Positions 20,630-29,906 of a DNA stretch of 64,000 nucleotides are shown here, piece by piece (the first letter of the stretch is position 1; each line of letters opens with the position of its first letter). The position numbers and the translations under genes were made by a program. The notes below the pieces were generated by a model. It did no database searches. It saw only the letters and a program-made list of their open reading frames with translations, and was not told the DNA's origin. This stretch comes from Leishmania martiniquensis (Eukaryota; Euglenozoa; Kinetoplastea; Trypanosomatida; Trypanosomatidae). The stretch spans positions 1,663,501 through 1,727,500 of the forward strand of contig NC_090171.1 of assembly GCF_017916325.1 (NCBI RefSeq), read 5' to 3'.

Positions 20630-23600
20630 ATGGAGGGGACCATGAGCGAGCTGGTGTCGCAGCACGGCCCCACGCCGCATATGGGGCTGCTGCGGTGCCA
20701 GATGGAGCGTCGTGATCGGCACTCTCTCAAAGGCTACAAGAAGCGCTTCTGGGTCGTGGATGAGCGTAACGGAAGGCTCGAGGTTTACAAGAATGACCAG
20801 GAGCACGTTCCCATACAAGTCTTCCGTGCTGCAGACATCCGTAACGTCATCTACGCCGATGACAAACAGAACCGCTTCTTCGTGATGGTGGTGCAGACCC
20901 GTGGGCCGCGCGACATCAAGTTTCGCATGGGCAGCTTCGAGGAGCGTGAGTCCTGGTCTAAAGCGATCACGCATATAATGGATGTCTACTCTGCCATCAA
21001 CAAGCACAAGAATGTGCTGGGTATGGTACTGCGACGTGCCAAAATTGTATCCGAGTCACTTGGGGTGAACATCTCGATCGACAGCGGGCGCCTGCTCTCT
21101 GAGGTTCCGGAAAACTTACTCCAGTACGTGGCTGAGGCCGTCGACATCGCCTTGGCGAGTGTCACGACGATTGTGCGGGCCTTCAGGGGCGAAGGGGTGG
21201 ACATGCCGCGCAGCTATATCCTCTACGTGCACGCTGTGACGGAAGAGCAGTCACCACAACACTGCAAGGAGACGAAGTACAGCCCAGAGGGTCGGACGAT
21301 GACCATGAATGTGTGCCTTTTACGTGTGAAGTCGGAGCGAGTCAGCTTTGCTGTTACGCAGCCGGACGAGGTATTCCAGCTGGTGCAATCCAACGTCTTT
21401 CGCAATCCTGTAATCGAAGGCTGGATCGAAAGCGAGCCGAACTGCGCGCGGGTGTGCGCTGATATCCAAAGTTACCTCGGGCTACCGGCAACGCGGCGCA
21501 GCTGGATCACGTTTCAGTGGGGTCAGCATGTGAGCAACAGCGCCAGAGTAGAGGCGTTTCTGCAGAGGTTTGTGACAGTGAGGTTCTTCGAGCGCGCTCT
21601 GCAGAGTGTAAGGGACGCTGTCGTGCGTGTGGAGCGACTGATCGCGGACACAAATGCGCATGCCGCCTCTAGGAGCTTCATGGGGAGCTCACCTGCTGCC
21701 CCAGCTCGTGACGGCGTTAGCTCGTCTCCAATTAGCGCGCGGCGCGCAATGATGACTTCTGGCGTAGCCTTGCAGTCGGACAGCGCCGCCGTTTTCGGCA
21801 ACAGCGTCACTACCGCATCAATAATGGCTGGTGGCTTTGGCGGGGGAACAGGTGGTGGTGGCGGCAACACCGCTGGCTTCCACAGTCGCCAGCCCTCGAC
21901 CGCCGCTGTGGGAAACACCGCTGTGAGTGCTGTTGCGGAGGCTGCGCTCGCCATTCGGCTTATCCGTGAGAATGTAGCAGGGCTGTGCATCCAACTGGAG
22001 AAGCGCGTCGTCGAGAAAGGCACTGCGCCGCCGCCGATCGTCACGCTGCACGCATCCGAGTACGAACAGCATTGCCGACCCGCCTTCCTGCTCATGACCA
22101 AGTGCCGCCGCGTCTTGCCTCTCAGGCATCGCGTGACGGATGATGTGCTCAGTGACGAGCTGTTCGAGGTTGCCTACAACGCCTTTTTGCAGCAGCAACT
22201 GAGCTTGTTGCGGACCGAGTTGAACGGCATCTTTCACAAGCAGGTGAAGGTGGTCATCATGTGGGATCTTCTTTTTCGCGCTGCCGCAGGCCTGATGACG
22301 CCACTTAGTGTTGAGGAATTGCCGCACCTTTTGCGACTCGTAAAAGATGTGTGCCTGTCGAGGCTGCAACACGTTGTCCAAGTGCTGCGCCACGCTCACT
22401 GTGACGTGCCCGGGCACGTGGAGGACAACAACTACCTCTACAACGCTTTCTGCACCTGCGTCGGAACCGTCGTGGTGAATTTTTTACCATTCACCGTTAG
22501 CAGTGACGCGAGCGTCCTTGAACCAACGCTGCGAGCTGGCGTACTCACCGACACGCTCTACTGTACGAAAGAGGAGGCGATGCCGAGCTTGATGGCAGCT
22601 CTCGGGCACGCCCACCGGAGCGGCTCCAAGGCGGTGCGGGCCTCGGCTATGGGGACAGGCTTTAGCGGCGTTCTCCTGTACGCGGCGGAGGCAAAGCTGG
22701 GGGCGTGGTGCGAGAAGTACTTCTCCGACCCGGAGCACGCCATACCTGACACGCGACGCCAACTTGTGGAGGACGAGTTCGACAGCGACACTGATGAAAC
22801 ATCCGTCGCGACGTTGCAGGACCCCGACTTTGGCGAAGCGGTTGCCTACGAGCGTAGCGCTGAGATTCGGGTGCTGACGATGGAGCGGGTCGTGAATGCC
22901 ATCTACGACTCGCAGCGCCACGCCCCAGTGGATCTTAAGATCGGCTCCGACGACATTTTGCGCGCCATCCACGCCTTTATCTCTGCCTTTGGCGGTGACA
23001 GGCGGCCTTGCAAGCATGATGTGGCGCGCGTCCTCATCATCAACCTTCAGCGCCTGCGGCAAATGTATGTGCGCGCAGTGGACGACGAGACAACGTCACT
23101 GCTAACGCTCGAGCAAGCGCGCCAGCTCCTGCGTGACTTTTGTGAGTATGAATCAAACGAGCAGTACATTGATGCGGCGCTGCGCGAGGTTTCCACGGCA
23201 GGGACGGATACGGCGTCGCCGCTGGTGGAGTCTCCGAGCAGACTCAATGCCGAGTCGCACGAGCCGGCAGCGCTGAGTAAAGCAGAACAGCATATTGACA
23301 TGGGCGAAAACGGCGGCGCGGTGGGAAAGAGTGGAGGGACTCAGCCAAGCCCCCCGATACATGGCCAGAACGAGACCGGCATGAGCGCTGTGAGTAGCTG
23401 CACCCTGAACGGCTCCGGGACGGTAAGGCGTAGCAATAGGCGTCCTTCAATGTCGCGGCGGCGGTACTCGCTCAGCAGCAAACGAGCTGACACCACCACC
23501 GATGCTCACTCTAGGGAAAGTCAGCCAGGCCCATCAGCGCCTATGGCAACTGGTCTGACGCCCAGCGGCAGTGGATTGCATATTCGCGTTCCCTCTAAAA

Positions 23601-24439
23601 CGCCCGACGCCTTCGATTTCGCCTCTGTCACGGAGGTGGCGCTGACCGAGCTGCTGCCGCGCGAGGCACGCCTGGCTCGTCTCGCATGGCGTGTCGGGTT
23701 CGTCTTTGGGCTTGAGAACACAGGCAAGTCTTTGATTATCAACTCCATGCGCGGTATCGCGAGGCCGACGGTGGCGACGGTGGGCCTCTCCCAGCAAGTC
23801 GTCGCCTTTGACGAGTGGGTGTGGGCGCTGAATGAACTCGGCGGCCGTGAAAGCTTCCGCACGAACTGGCGTTACTATGCACGCCGCATTGACACGGTGC
23901 ACTTTCTCATGTTTGTTCTCGACGTTCTCAACGAGCAGGCGCTGGGCGAGGCGTACCAGTACCTGAAGGAGGTTACCGCGCACTACCATGAGGCGCCGCT
24001 TCTTGTTGTCTTTAACAATTTCCGTGAGGGGCACCGGCGCTTCGACATCGCGGAGTTTGAGGCTCTCCTTCATCTCGATAAGCTGCGGAGGCGGCACGGC
24101 GCCCCAGTGCTCTCCTGCGTGTGCGACATCACAGTGGTGCACTCGAAGAACCGGCAGCTCCCGCGAACGCTGAGCTCCACGCTGCGGAGCCTGTCAAGCC
24201 TACTCCTGGCCCGCGCCAAGGGCGAGCACGCCGGGGACGAGCAAGTCCCAGCGGTGCCAAAGGTGACGGCCAGTTCCATCCCCACGAGCGCGGTGGGGGG
24301 CAGGGCTGGTTTAGCGCCTTCTACCCGGGAAGCGCCACTGCCGCTCAAAAGGAATGGTTCTCTTTGGACATTGGCGAACTCCATCGACGGCGTCACGGCC
24401 GAGGCATCCATCTCGCGACCGCAGCATCGGCCTTTCTAA
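20630..24439 (+). CDS. PH-domain protein with C-terminal Arf-like GTPase fold
   Basis: The protein is 1269 aa from the first ATG; a second Met four codons later is also possible. Residues about 20-120 form a pleckstrin-homology domain, with the YKKRFWVVDERNGRLEVYK strand pair and the closing tryptophan helix ERESWSKAITHIMD. Residues 130-850 are mainly helical and unrecognised, interrupted by a Gly-rich loop near 400-415. Residues about 860-1000 are Ser-rich and disordered. Residues about 1000-1180 resemble an Arf/Arl small GTPase, with a P-loop GLENTGKS (1027-1034), a TVATVG switch-I-like segment, an ELGGRESFRTNWRYY switch-II-like segment and the FLMFVLDVLN strand. Key changes are the Arf DxGGQ, which reads ELGGR, and the guanine-specifying NKxD, which reads NNFR (1129-1132). 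Nucleotide binding may survive, but normal GTP hydrolysis and guanine specificity look doubtful. PH plus Arf-like modules suggest a membrane-associated trafficking scaffold. That role is inferred. Confidence 0.93.
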   Translation: MEGTMSELVSQHGPTPHMGLLRCQMERRDRHSLKGYKKRFWVVDERNGRLEVYKNDQEHVPIQVFRAADIRNVIYADDKQNRFFVMVVQTRGPRDIKFRMGSFEERESWSKAITHIMDVYSAINKHKNVLGMVLRRAKIVSESLGVNISIDSGRLLSEVPENLLQYVAEAVDIALASVTTIVRAFRGEGVDMPRSYILYVHAVTEEQSPQHCKETKYSPEGRTMTMNVCLLRVKSERVSFAVTQPDEVFQLVQSNVFRNPVIEGWIESEPNCARVCADIQSYLGLPATRRSWITFQWGQHVSNSARVEAFLQRFVTVRFFERALQSVRDAVVRVERLIADTNAHAASRSFMGSSPAAPARDGVSSSPISARRAMMTSGVALQSDSAAVFGNSVTTASIMAGGFGGGTGGGGGNTAGFHSRQPSTAAVGNTAVSAVAEAALAIRLIRENVAGLCIQLEKRVVEKGTAPPPIVTLHASEYEQHCRPAFLLMTKCRRVLPLRHRVTDDVLSDELFEVAYNAFLQQQLSLLRTELNGIFHKQVKVVIMWDLLFRAAAGLMTPLSVEELPHLLRLVKDVCLSRLQHVVQVLRHAHCDVPGHVEDNNYLYNAFCTCVGTVVVNFLPFTVSSDASVLEPTLRAGVLTDTLYCTKEEAMPSLMAALGHAHRSGSKAVRASAMGTGFSGVLLYAAEAKLGAWCEKYFSDPEHAIPDTRRQLVEDEFDSDTDETSVATLQDPDFGEAVAYERSAEIRVLTMERVVNAIYDSQRHAPVDLKIGSDDILRAIHAFISAFGGDRRPCKHDVARVLIINLQRLRQMYVRAVDDETTSLLTLEQARQLLRDFCEYESNEQYIDAALREVSTAGTDTASPLVESPSRLNAESHEPAALSKAEQHIDMGENGGAVGKSGGTQPSPPIHGQNETGMSAVSSCTLNGSGTVRRSNRRPSMSRRRYSLSSKRADTTTDAHSRESQPGPSAPMATGLTPSGSGLHIRVPSKTPDAFDFASVTEVALTELLPREARLARLAWRVGFVFGLENTGKSLIINSMRGIARPTVATVGLSQQVVAFDEWVWALNELGGRESFRTNWRYYARRIDTVHFLMFVLDVLNEQALGEAYQYLKEVTAHYHEAPLLVVFNNFREGHRRFDIAEFEALLHLDKLRRRHGAPVLSCVCDITVVHSKNRQLPRTLSSTLRSLSSLLLARAKGEHAGDEQVPAVPKVTASSIPTSAVGGRAGLAPSTREAPLPLKRNGSLWTLANSIDGVTAEASISRPQHRPF

Positions 24440-26106
24440 AGCTCGGCGAGCGCGCGTCTTCTGGTGGGCAAGGCTGTCGACTCCTCGTCTCCGGACTGCT
24501 CTCCTTTCTTTTCCATTAATTTATATGTATGATGTCCTTCGAGTCTGTCTCTCATCTGTGCAGCTCACGTTTACTGCCCGAACAGAACTCCCGCAGTGGA
24601 GGGCGGGCACCGCTATGGACTTCTCTCTCCGAATCTCTCCATGTTCTCTCCTCTTGGGTCTTGCGCTCCCGTCTCGGACGGCGCGAGCCCGTTCGCCGCT
24701 TCGCCCCCTCTCGTTTCCTCGTCTGGGCGTGGCCACCCCCGAGTAAGTTGGGTGGCGCACCTCCGTTTTTTCTGCAGCGTTGAACTCGAACGTGACAACA
24801 GAGCGAGGCAGATGAGCGCAGAGAGGGAGTGAAGGGTCTCCTTGGGAGAGAAGCAGCGTTACCCTCAAGACACAAAAGTGCTCCTCAGCTCAGTGTGTGT
24901 GTGTGTGTCAGACTGGAGGAACAAACTGCCGGCGAGCACCGCGGCATGCGCGCGCACACACACACACACACAAACCAAAAGCACGCCTGCGTGCGGGTTG
25001 GCGTCTACCTTACTGGCACCTCTTTCTTCATCACTGTCACTTATTGGGTGGCTCTCGGTGGGAATACTTGCATTCGTCGTCTCTCCGGGCTTAGCTCGCT
25101 TTCCATTCCGGTGCCTCCTCCCCCCTCTCTCCTCTGAAATACATGTCGTTTGTGCGTCTCATCTTGCCACGCTCGCCATTTCTACGCTTGACGCGCGCCC
25201 AGGCGCCGCCTTCTCAGATCAGGCCCACGTCTCGGCGCTCGGCTACACGCAGGAAGGTCATCTTGGTCGCTCTCCGTTTGACATCACCACCGCGCATTGT
25301 GGCATCTGCTTTCGTGGCCATTCTCTGAGGAGCTCTTTTTTTCCATTTACGCACGCCTCCTTCGCGTGGGAGACAAACAAGCTCACGAATTAGTACCTCT
25401 GATGCGAGTCTGCACGCAACTTGGACGGCAGATGGTCATAAAAAAAAGGGATATTCCACGAAGGAGGCATAGCAGTGTACGACGCAGGAGAGATACGCTT
25501 AATGGGGAGCTCAAGGAGCGGCGCTTCCAGCCCACCGATATTACTGCACTAGTCCGAGGTGCTCGCCTTTCCCAGCTCGCTTTTTTTCGATTCCCACCCC
25601 ACCTAACCACACCTGGCTACCGTTCCGCTTCAAGTATTGGGGTGCACTAGCTTGTGAAGGTATGTTTTCTTCGTCACATGTCTACGTCTCTGCCTGTTCA
25701 CCATTCTATGCATCGTCGGAGTGCAATGTTGCTTCGCTCTTCATCCGCGTTATCGCCCTCTTAGTCGACCTCACGTGTACACCTCACAGGTTGCAGTTCT
25801 GCAGACCTCTTGGCCACTTTCGTCGGTGCGCGGTGAGGGCTTTCCTTTTCGCTTTCGACCAGGCGTCGCCATCGCAGTGGCACCTTTCTGTTTGGTTTCC
25901 GTCTCGCGCTAAGGTTGAGGCTGACGAACAACAGATGGATGCGTGAGCGGTTCCGCGTGTGTCCGTGGGAGCATGTGCTTTGCACGCACTGCCCCCTCTC
26001 GCCTCTCTTCGCCTGACGAGCAGATAGATCGCCCTCGCGCTGCAGACACTTCTTCTCTGTAGTGTGCCCAGCGAGGATCCCCTCACTGCCTTCTTCAGGT
26101 GAAAAA
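24440..26106. other. Intergenic spacer left of repeat copy 2
   Basis: About 1.7 kb with no supported gene. It contains a (TG)n run at 24893-24908 and a (CA)n run at 24954-24973 that are complementary and could fold together in RNA. T/C-rich stretches follow at about 25100-25140 and 25560-25610. Confidence 0.55.
24893..24973 (+). repeat. (TG)8 and (CA)n microsatellites able to pair
   Basis: A GT run (24893-24908) is followed about 45 bases later by a CA run (24954-24973). In a transcript the two would pair as a GU/CA-alternating stem of about 16 bp with a loop near 45 nt. They probably fall in the 3' untranslated region of the PH/GTPase-like gene. Confidence 0.7.
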
Positions 26107-27099
26107 CGATGGGCTCTCTGGGCTCAGGGGCGCTTCTCTTTGCACGGGCGCCTTCCGCTTGGCCGGCCCACTCTTGTCAGAGGCGTGCGAGTACAGGGAG
26201 AGAGCGGGGCGCCTCTTGCTGCCGCAGGTGCATAGAAGCGTCCCGCCCACCGCGGCGCATGCTGTGCAGGCCATCCGTGCGCGCTGCTGGTGGTGTCAGC
26301 AAGGGTTAGCAACGGCGCAGGCAGCGGGTCCCCCACCCGGAGAGCTGCGTTGCCGTTAGGCGTGTGCCTGCATTTGAAAGTGCGCGCACACGCTGTCGAG
26401 CCCATACGGCGTGGTGTCTCATCGGAGCTGAGCACCCTGGGGTGGCTAGGGGGAGGGCGAGAGCGAGGGACGAGAGTGGCGGGCGGCGATGCACTCCCGT
26501 CGCCTTCAAAGTGCGTGTGCGCGACACGCGCGGCATCTCCTACATGTGACCGGGCGGACGGGTGAGGCTCCGATGCCGGAAGCATAGCGAGAGCGCCGCC
26601 AAGCCCTTCAGGCCCTGCGGTGAGGAGTGGGCGCCTCTTCGTATGGAGTGCAGCGGGGTGAGATGACGGAGAGGGGACGCATGGCATAGATGCTGGGCGC
26701 GGCGAGTGGTCTCCGAGGGGCTCTGACCTGAAGGTGGCCCGCCTCCGGCCGCGGCTCATCAGGCGAGCGCCCGGGTGCCCCTGCCCCCTGCTGACCGAGC
26801 GATAGACACCCTCGCCTGGACCCCTGGAGCGGTAAGGTGGACGCGGCCTGGCTGAATGAAGGCGTACTGTCGGCCCGAGCCCGCGTGGCGCTGAGTGCGT
26901 GGCACGTAATGCGAAGGAGGGGAGGCGGGGGAGCTCTCGAGGCGCATGGGCCGCCTCGACGACGGACAGCACATCCCAGTCGACGCCGATGCAGCTGTGG
27001 CGCGACAGGGGGTTGTGGGTGAGCTGCTGCTCTGTGTGTGTGCATGTGCTCGGTGACTCGATCGTGGTAAGGCAGCACGTCGACGCCGACGAAAAAAAA
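26107..27099 (+). repeat. Dispersed ~0.99 kb repeat, copy 2
   Basis: Same block as 2655-3646, in the same orientation, with no difference seen when the two are read in parallel except an A-run of eight instead of seven. The left flank is GTGAAAAA and the right flank GCAAACGAGC, unrelated to the flanks of copy 1, so the duplicated unit is the block itself. It lies in sense orientation between the PH/GTPase-like gene and the amidase gene, where it would be transcribed as part of a 3' UTR or spacer. Open frames inside it (for example 26290-26565 on +, 26124-26972 on -) match no family I recognise. Confidence 0.88.
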
Positions 27100-27239
27100 G
27101 CAAACGAGCACCTCTCAGGTACGTATGAAGCTTTGCTTCTTCACTGAGCGCCTTGGGCCAATGGGCTGCGAAATATGGCGTCCTCTCTTCAGTGTGTTGC
27201 ACTGAAAACGAGCAAGTCAGTCATGTTGTAATGTCGCTC

Positions 27240-27300
27240 TTTTCCATTACCTTTCCGTACAGAATCGGCGGCCTCTCTCTTTTTCCCCCTTTTTTTTAAA
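27240..27300 (+). promoter_or_regulatory. Upstream acceptor candidate, amidase gene (long form)
   Basis: The tract CCTCTCTCTTTTTCCCCC plus a T-run ends in AAAG (AG 27299-27300). It is a strong pyrimidine tract. Its use would leave ATG 27453 as the in-frame start, but an out-of-frame ATG at 27442 would come first. Inferred. Confidence 0.5.
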
Positions 27301-27628
27301 GGCGGGCCTCTGTTGCCGGCAACTGTCTCGCTTTGGAGAAAGAATAGATAAAAGCAGCGGTAACTCTCTTCGTTGGCGTGTGTGCTTCTATCACCGGCGA
27401 GTAATCAAGCCTTCACACCGCTGGCGACGTCGCAGGGAGGCATGCGAGTTGCATGGCAGGGCCCCGAGTCTATTGCAGTGCTCACGCGGCTCTCCGGCGC
27501 TGTCTCCAGAAGGCGGCTTCACAGACGAAGAAGACCCTTCATCTATCCGTCTCACGCCAAGCGCATCAGACACCCTTTCCGCCGCCTGAGGTCATCGAAG
27601 GGGAAAAAGGAATAGCAGCAGAGCGATA

Positions 27629-27646
27629 CCTTTTTCCTTCTGTCAG
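27629..27646 (+). promoter_or_regulatory. Internal acceptor candidate, amidase gene (short form)
   Basis: The sequence CCTTTTTCCTTCTGTCAG, with its AG at 27645-27646, lies 34 bases before ATG 27681. The spacing and tract are as good as at neighbouring genes and decide the start used here. Inferred. Confidence 0.6.
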
Positions 27647-27680
27647 TGGCGGGGCAAAGGCAGGTGGATTGGATACGAGC

Positions 27681-29906
27681 ATGGCGTCGGAATGGGCCTC
27701 TCTCCTCCCGTATGGCGAGCACCAAGGCAGCTTCCGCGGCGTGGTGGCGTGCTCCAACCGGGACGATGGCTACTTCAGCGGCGAGAGCAATTACGTGAAT
27801 TCGCTCATATGCACCGGGTTTCGCTACCAATGCGTCGAGTATGCGCGGCGATTTCTGCTGCTGACGACCGGCTGCGTCTTCGACAGCTGCGGAAGAGCCA
27901 GCGAGATCTACGCCATGGATCACATCACGCACGTGGAGACGGGGACGCGGTATAATCTCCTTCATCACCACAACGACGGCACCGCAACGCAGAGACCAGA
28001 GCCAGGGGACATAATCATCTACCCTTACCACCCACAGCTGACTCCTTGGGGGCATGTGGGCATCATATCCTTTGTTGATGATCACCACGTGGGCATCGCA
28101 GAGCAGAATCATTATTTCGGCCTTTTCACCTCGCCGAGTGAGTTGTACCTCGACGGTGAGAGGTGCGTCGCACGATACGCCACGCTCCAGTACGACGAGG
28201 CCGCAAAGACATGGCGCATCGAGGAACCTGGATCGATGCCAAGGGCTTTGGGCTGGATGTCTTACCCTGATGCCCCGACCCGCGATCACATTCATGCACC
28301 GTTCTCGCCGCTTCCCTCGGCGGTCAAACTGAGCTCGACGCCTTTCGACCATGAGGATCATCCTTTCCTCACTCATTACCACCTGCGCTCCAGCTTCGAT
28401 ATCCCCTGTGGACCGGTCGAGCACGCGTATGGCATGCGGAGTGGTGCCGCGGAAACTTTGGTGGCTGCGACGAGTGCCATTGCACGTGTGCTGCGATTCA
28501 CGCTTCAGTTACTTTTTCACCGCAGCCGGCTCGGCTTTGCCTTTCGCGCGCTGCCGACGAATCCGCTGAACGCCACTCTACCAAATGGTGCGGATGGAGG
28601 CACGGAGGCGTGCGGCGATTTAGATGCACTCTTCAAGGTGCTGGCTAGCGAAGAAGTCGTCTGCGCCACTGAGGCAACCCCTGACGTGCTGCGGCAGGCT
28701 CTGGGGTCCTACTTCGACATCCCGCTCGAGTGGGTCGTGGCCATGGAGCGGGACTTCGCGAAAGGGGGGGCGCACCTGGCAGCGGTAGCGAGCTTCTACC
28801 CGAACATCGCCACGAACTTGGTCGATGTTGAGGTGTTTCGTGCAGCACGCAAGAAAGCGGCCGCAGGGGCAGTGTCGGCTGTGCAGCCGATGTCGGCGAC
28901 GGCAGCCGGCACGGGTAACCACGCCGCTGAGGAGCCCGTTACGGCCACTTCGCGAGGCACCGTTGAGGAATTCCCAGTCGAGAACCCTCATGATGAGAGT
29001 TGGCGGCTGGTGAAGGTGGGCTTCGGTAATGCGCTCATCATGGCAGAGCTGTCGCAGCTCGATACGGTGAAGCGGGAACTCGAGGAGGCGATCGCGCTCA
29101 TGACTCCATCTATGCGCTCCTACATGTCCACGCGGTATTGCACGGATTTTGCGGGCTACCTGAACAGCGTCGAGAACCTCTACGGACACCGCACTGCGCT
29201 TACGATCGTCGTGAGTGACGGTCCGCCGACGGACAGCCTTGTGAGGGAGTTTATCACGATCGTACAGAATTTGTGCTCGGGCGTCGAGTACCCGGTCCGC
29301 GTTGTGCATGAGAGGGACCTATCGTTTGCGAATGGCAAGCTGCACGCCGCACCCAGAGAGGTCTGGAGAGAGGTGGACAGCCCACCGCCCAGCATCACGC
29401 CAAGCGGGGTATACGAGGTTGATTTTGTGTATGCGCTCTGTGAATGGCCGGAGATTTTGGGGAACGGCGGGGCAAATCACGTCGCCTTGTATCGCGCTGC
29501 TGTGGATCCAGCGTCGGATGTTGTCTTTGCAAAGCCGCTGTGGTCGTACCTCTGCTCTGGGAGAGTACACGACGGCGGCGGCGCCAAGGGTGCGCACGAG
29601 ACGCATTCGGCGCGCTTCTTTGATGTGTGCCGCCGCTTGTATCTACTAGCGTCGCCGAAGCAGCCGCCGGAGGCGTGGGATTTGGAGGTGGCCGAGTACA
29701 AAGATAGCTGCCGCCGTATTCACATCGACGCCGAGACGATGCCGGTACGCTCTCCCGTCCATCTCAGTGCCCATTCCGTCATGATCAACCTCGCGTGGAG
29801 TTGCCACATGGGGCGCGTGGGCTGCGGTCTGAATTCTGACCCGGAGAACCCCTGCGCTGATCCTGGCCACCCGGCTCCCCTCTTTTTCATGCACTCGGAG
29901 GACTAG
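27681..29906 (+). CDS. Glutathionylspermidine/trypanothione synthetase-like protein, amidase domain intact
   Basis: The protein is 741 aa from the ATG behind the nearest acceptor; an in-frame ATG at 27453 would add 76 residues. Residues about 10-190 form a CHAP amidase domain of the GspS/TryS type, with FRYQCVEYARR carrying the nucleophile Cys51, PWGHVGII with His125 and IAEQNHYFG with Glu141. This domain hydrolyses glutathionylspermidine or trypanothione to release spermidine and glutathione. The C-terminal half aligns only loosely with the ATP-grasp synthetase. A VDFVYALCEWPEILGN segment echoes the family's VDxVxKTWxWE, and KPLWSYL echoes EPLW. I cannot find the family's EYNAD or GRCGSN-type ATP/Mg segments. 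I infer a working or substrate-shifted amidase with a non-functional or diverged synthetase. An Ala/Ser-rich insertion lies near residues 395-420. Bona fide TryS is about 650 aa, so this is longer. It is unlikely to be the main trypanothione synthetase. Confidence 0.9.
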   Translation: MASEWASLLPYGEHQGSFRGVVACSNRDDGYFSGESNYVNSLICTGFRYQCVEYARRFLLLTTGCVFDSCGRASEIYAMDHITHVETGTRYNLLHHHNDGTATQRPEPGDIIIYPYHPQLTPWGHVGIISFVDDHHVGIAEQNHYFGLFTSPSELYLDGERCVARYATLQYDEAAKTWRIEEPGSMPRALGWMSYPDAPTRDHIHAPFSPLPSAVKLSSTPFDHEDHPFLTHYHLRSSFDIPCGPVEHAYGMRSGAAETLVAATSAIARVLRFTLQLLFHRSRLGFAFRALPTNPLNATLPNGADGGTEACGDLDALFKVLASEEVVCATEATPDVLRQALGSYFDIPLEWVVAMERDFAKGGAHLAAVASFYPNIATNLVDVEVFRAARKKAAAGAVSAVQPMSATAAGTGNHAAEEPVTATSRGTVEEFPVENPHDESWRLVKVGFGNALIMAELSQLDTVKRELEEAIALMTPSMRSYMSTRYCTDFAGYLNSVENLYGHRTALTIVVSDGPPTDSLVREFITIVQNLCSGVEYPVRVVHERDLSFANGKLHAAPREVWREVDSPPPSITPSGVYEVDFVYALCEWPEILGNGGANHVALYRAAVDPASDVVFAKPLWSYLCSGRVHDGGGAKGAHETHSARFFDVCRRLYLLASPKQPPEAWDLEVAEYKDSCRRIHIDAETMPVRSPVHLSAHSVMINLAWSCHMGRVGCGLNSDPENPCADPGHPAPLFFMHSED

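Noticed and set aside
26095..27120. TCAGGT on both sides of repeat copy 2 as a target-site duplication
   Set aside because: Only six bases, set off from both repeat ends by 6 and about 15 bases, and copy 1 shows nothing similar. Chance is likely.
27442..27615. 57-codon frame starting at ATG 27442
   Set aside because: Very basic, short and overlapping the amidase leader. At most an upstream reading frame, not a gene.
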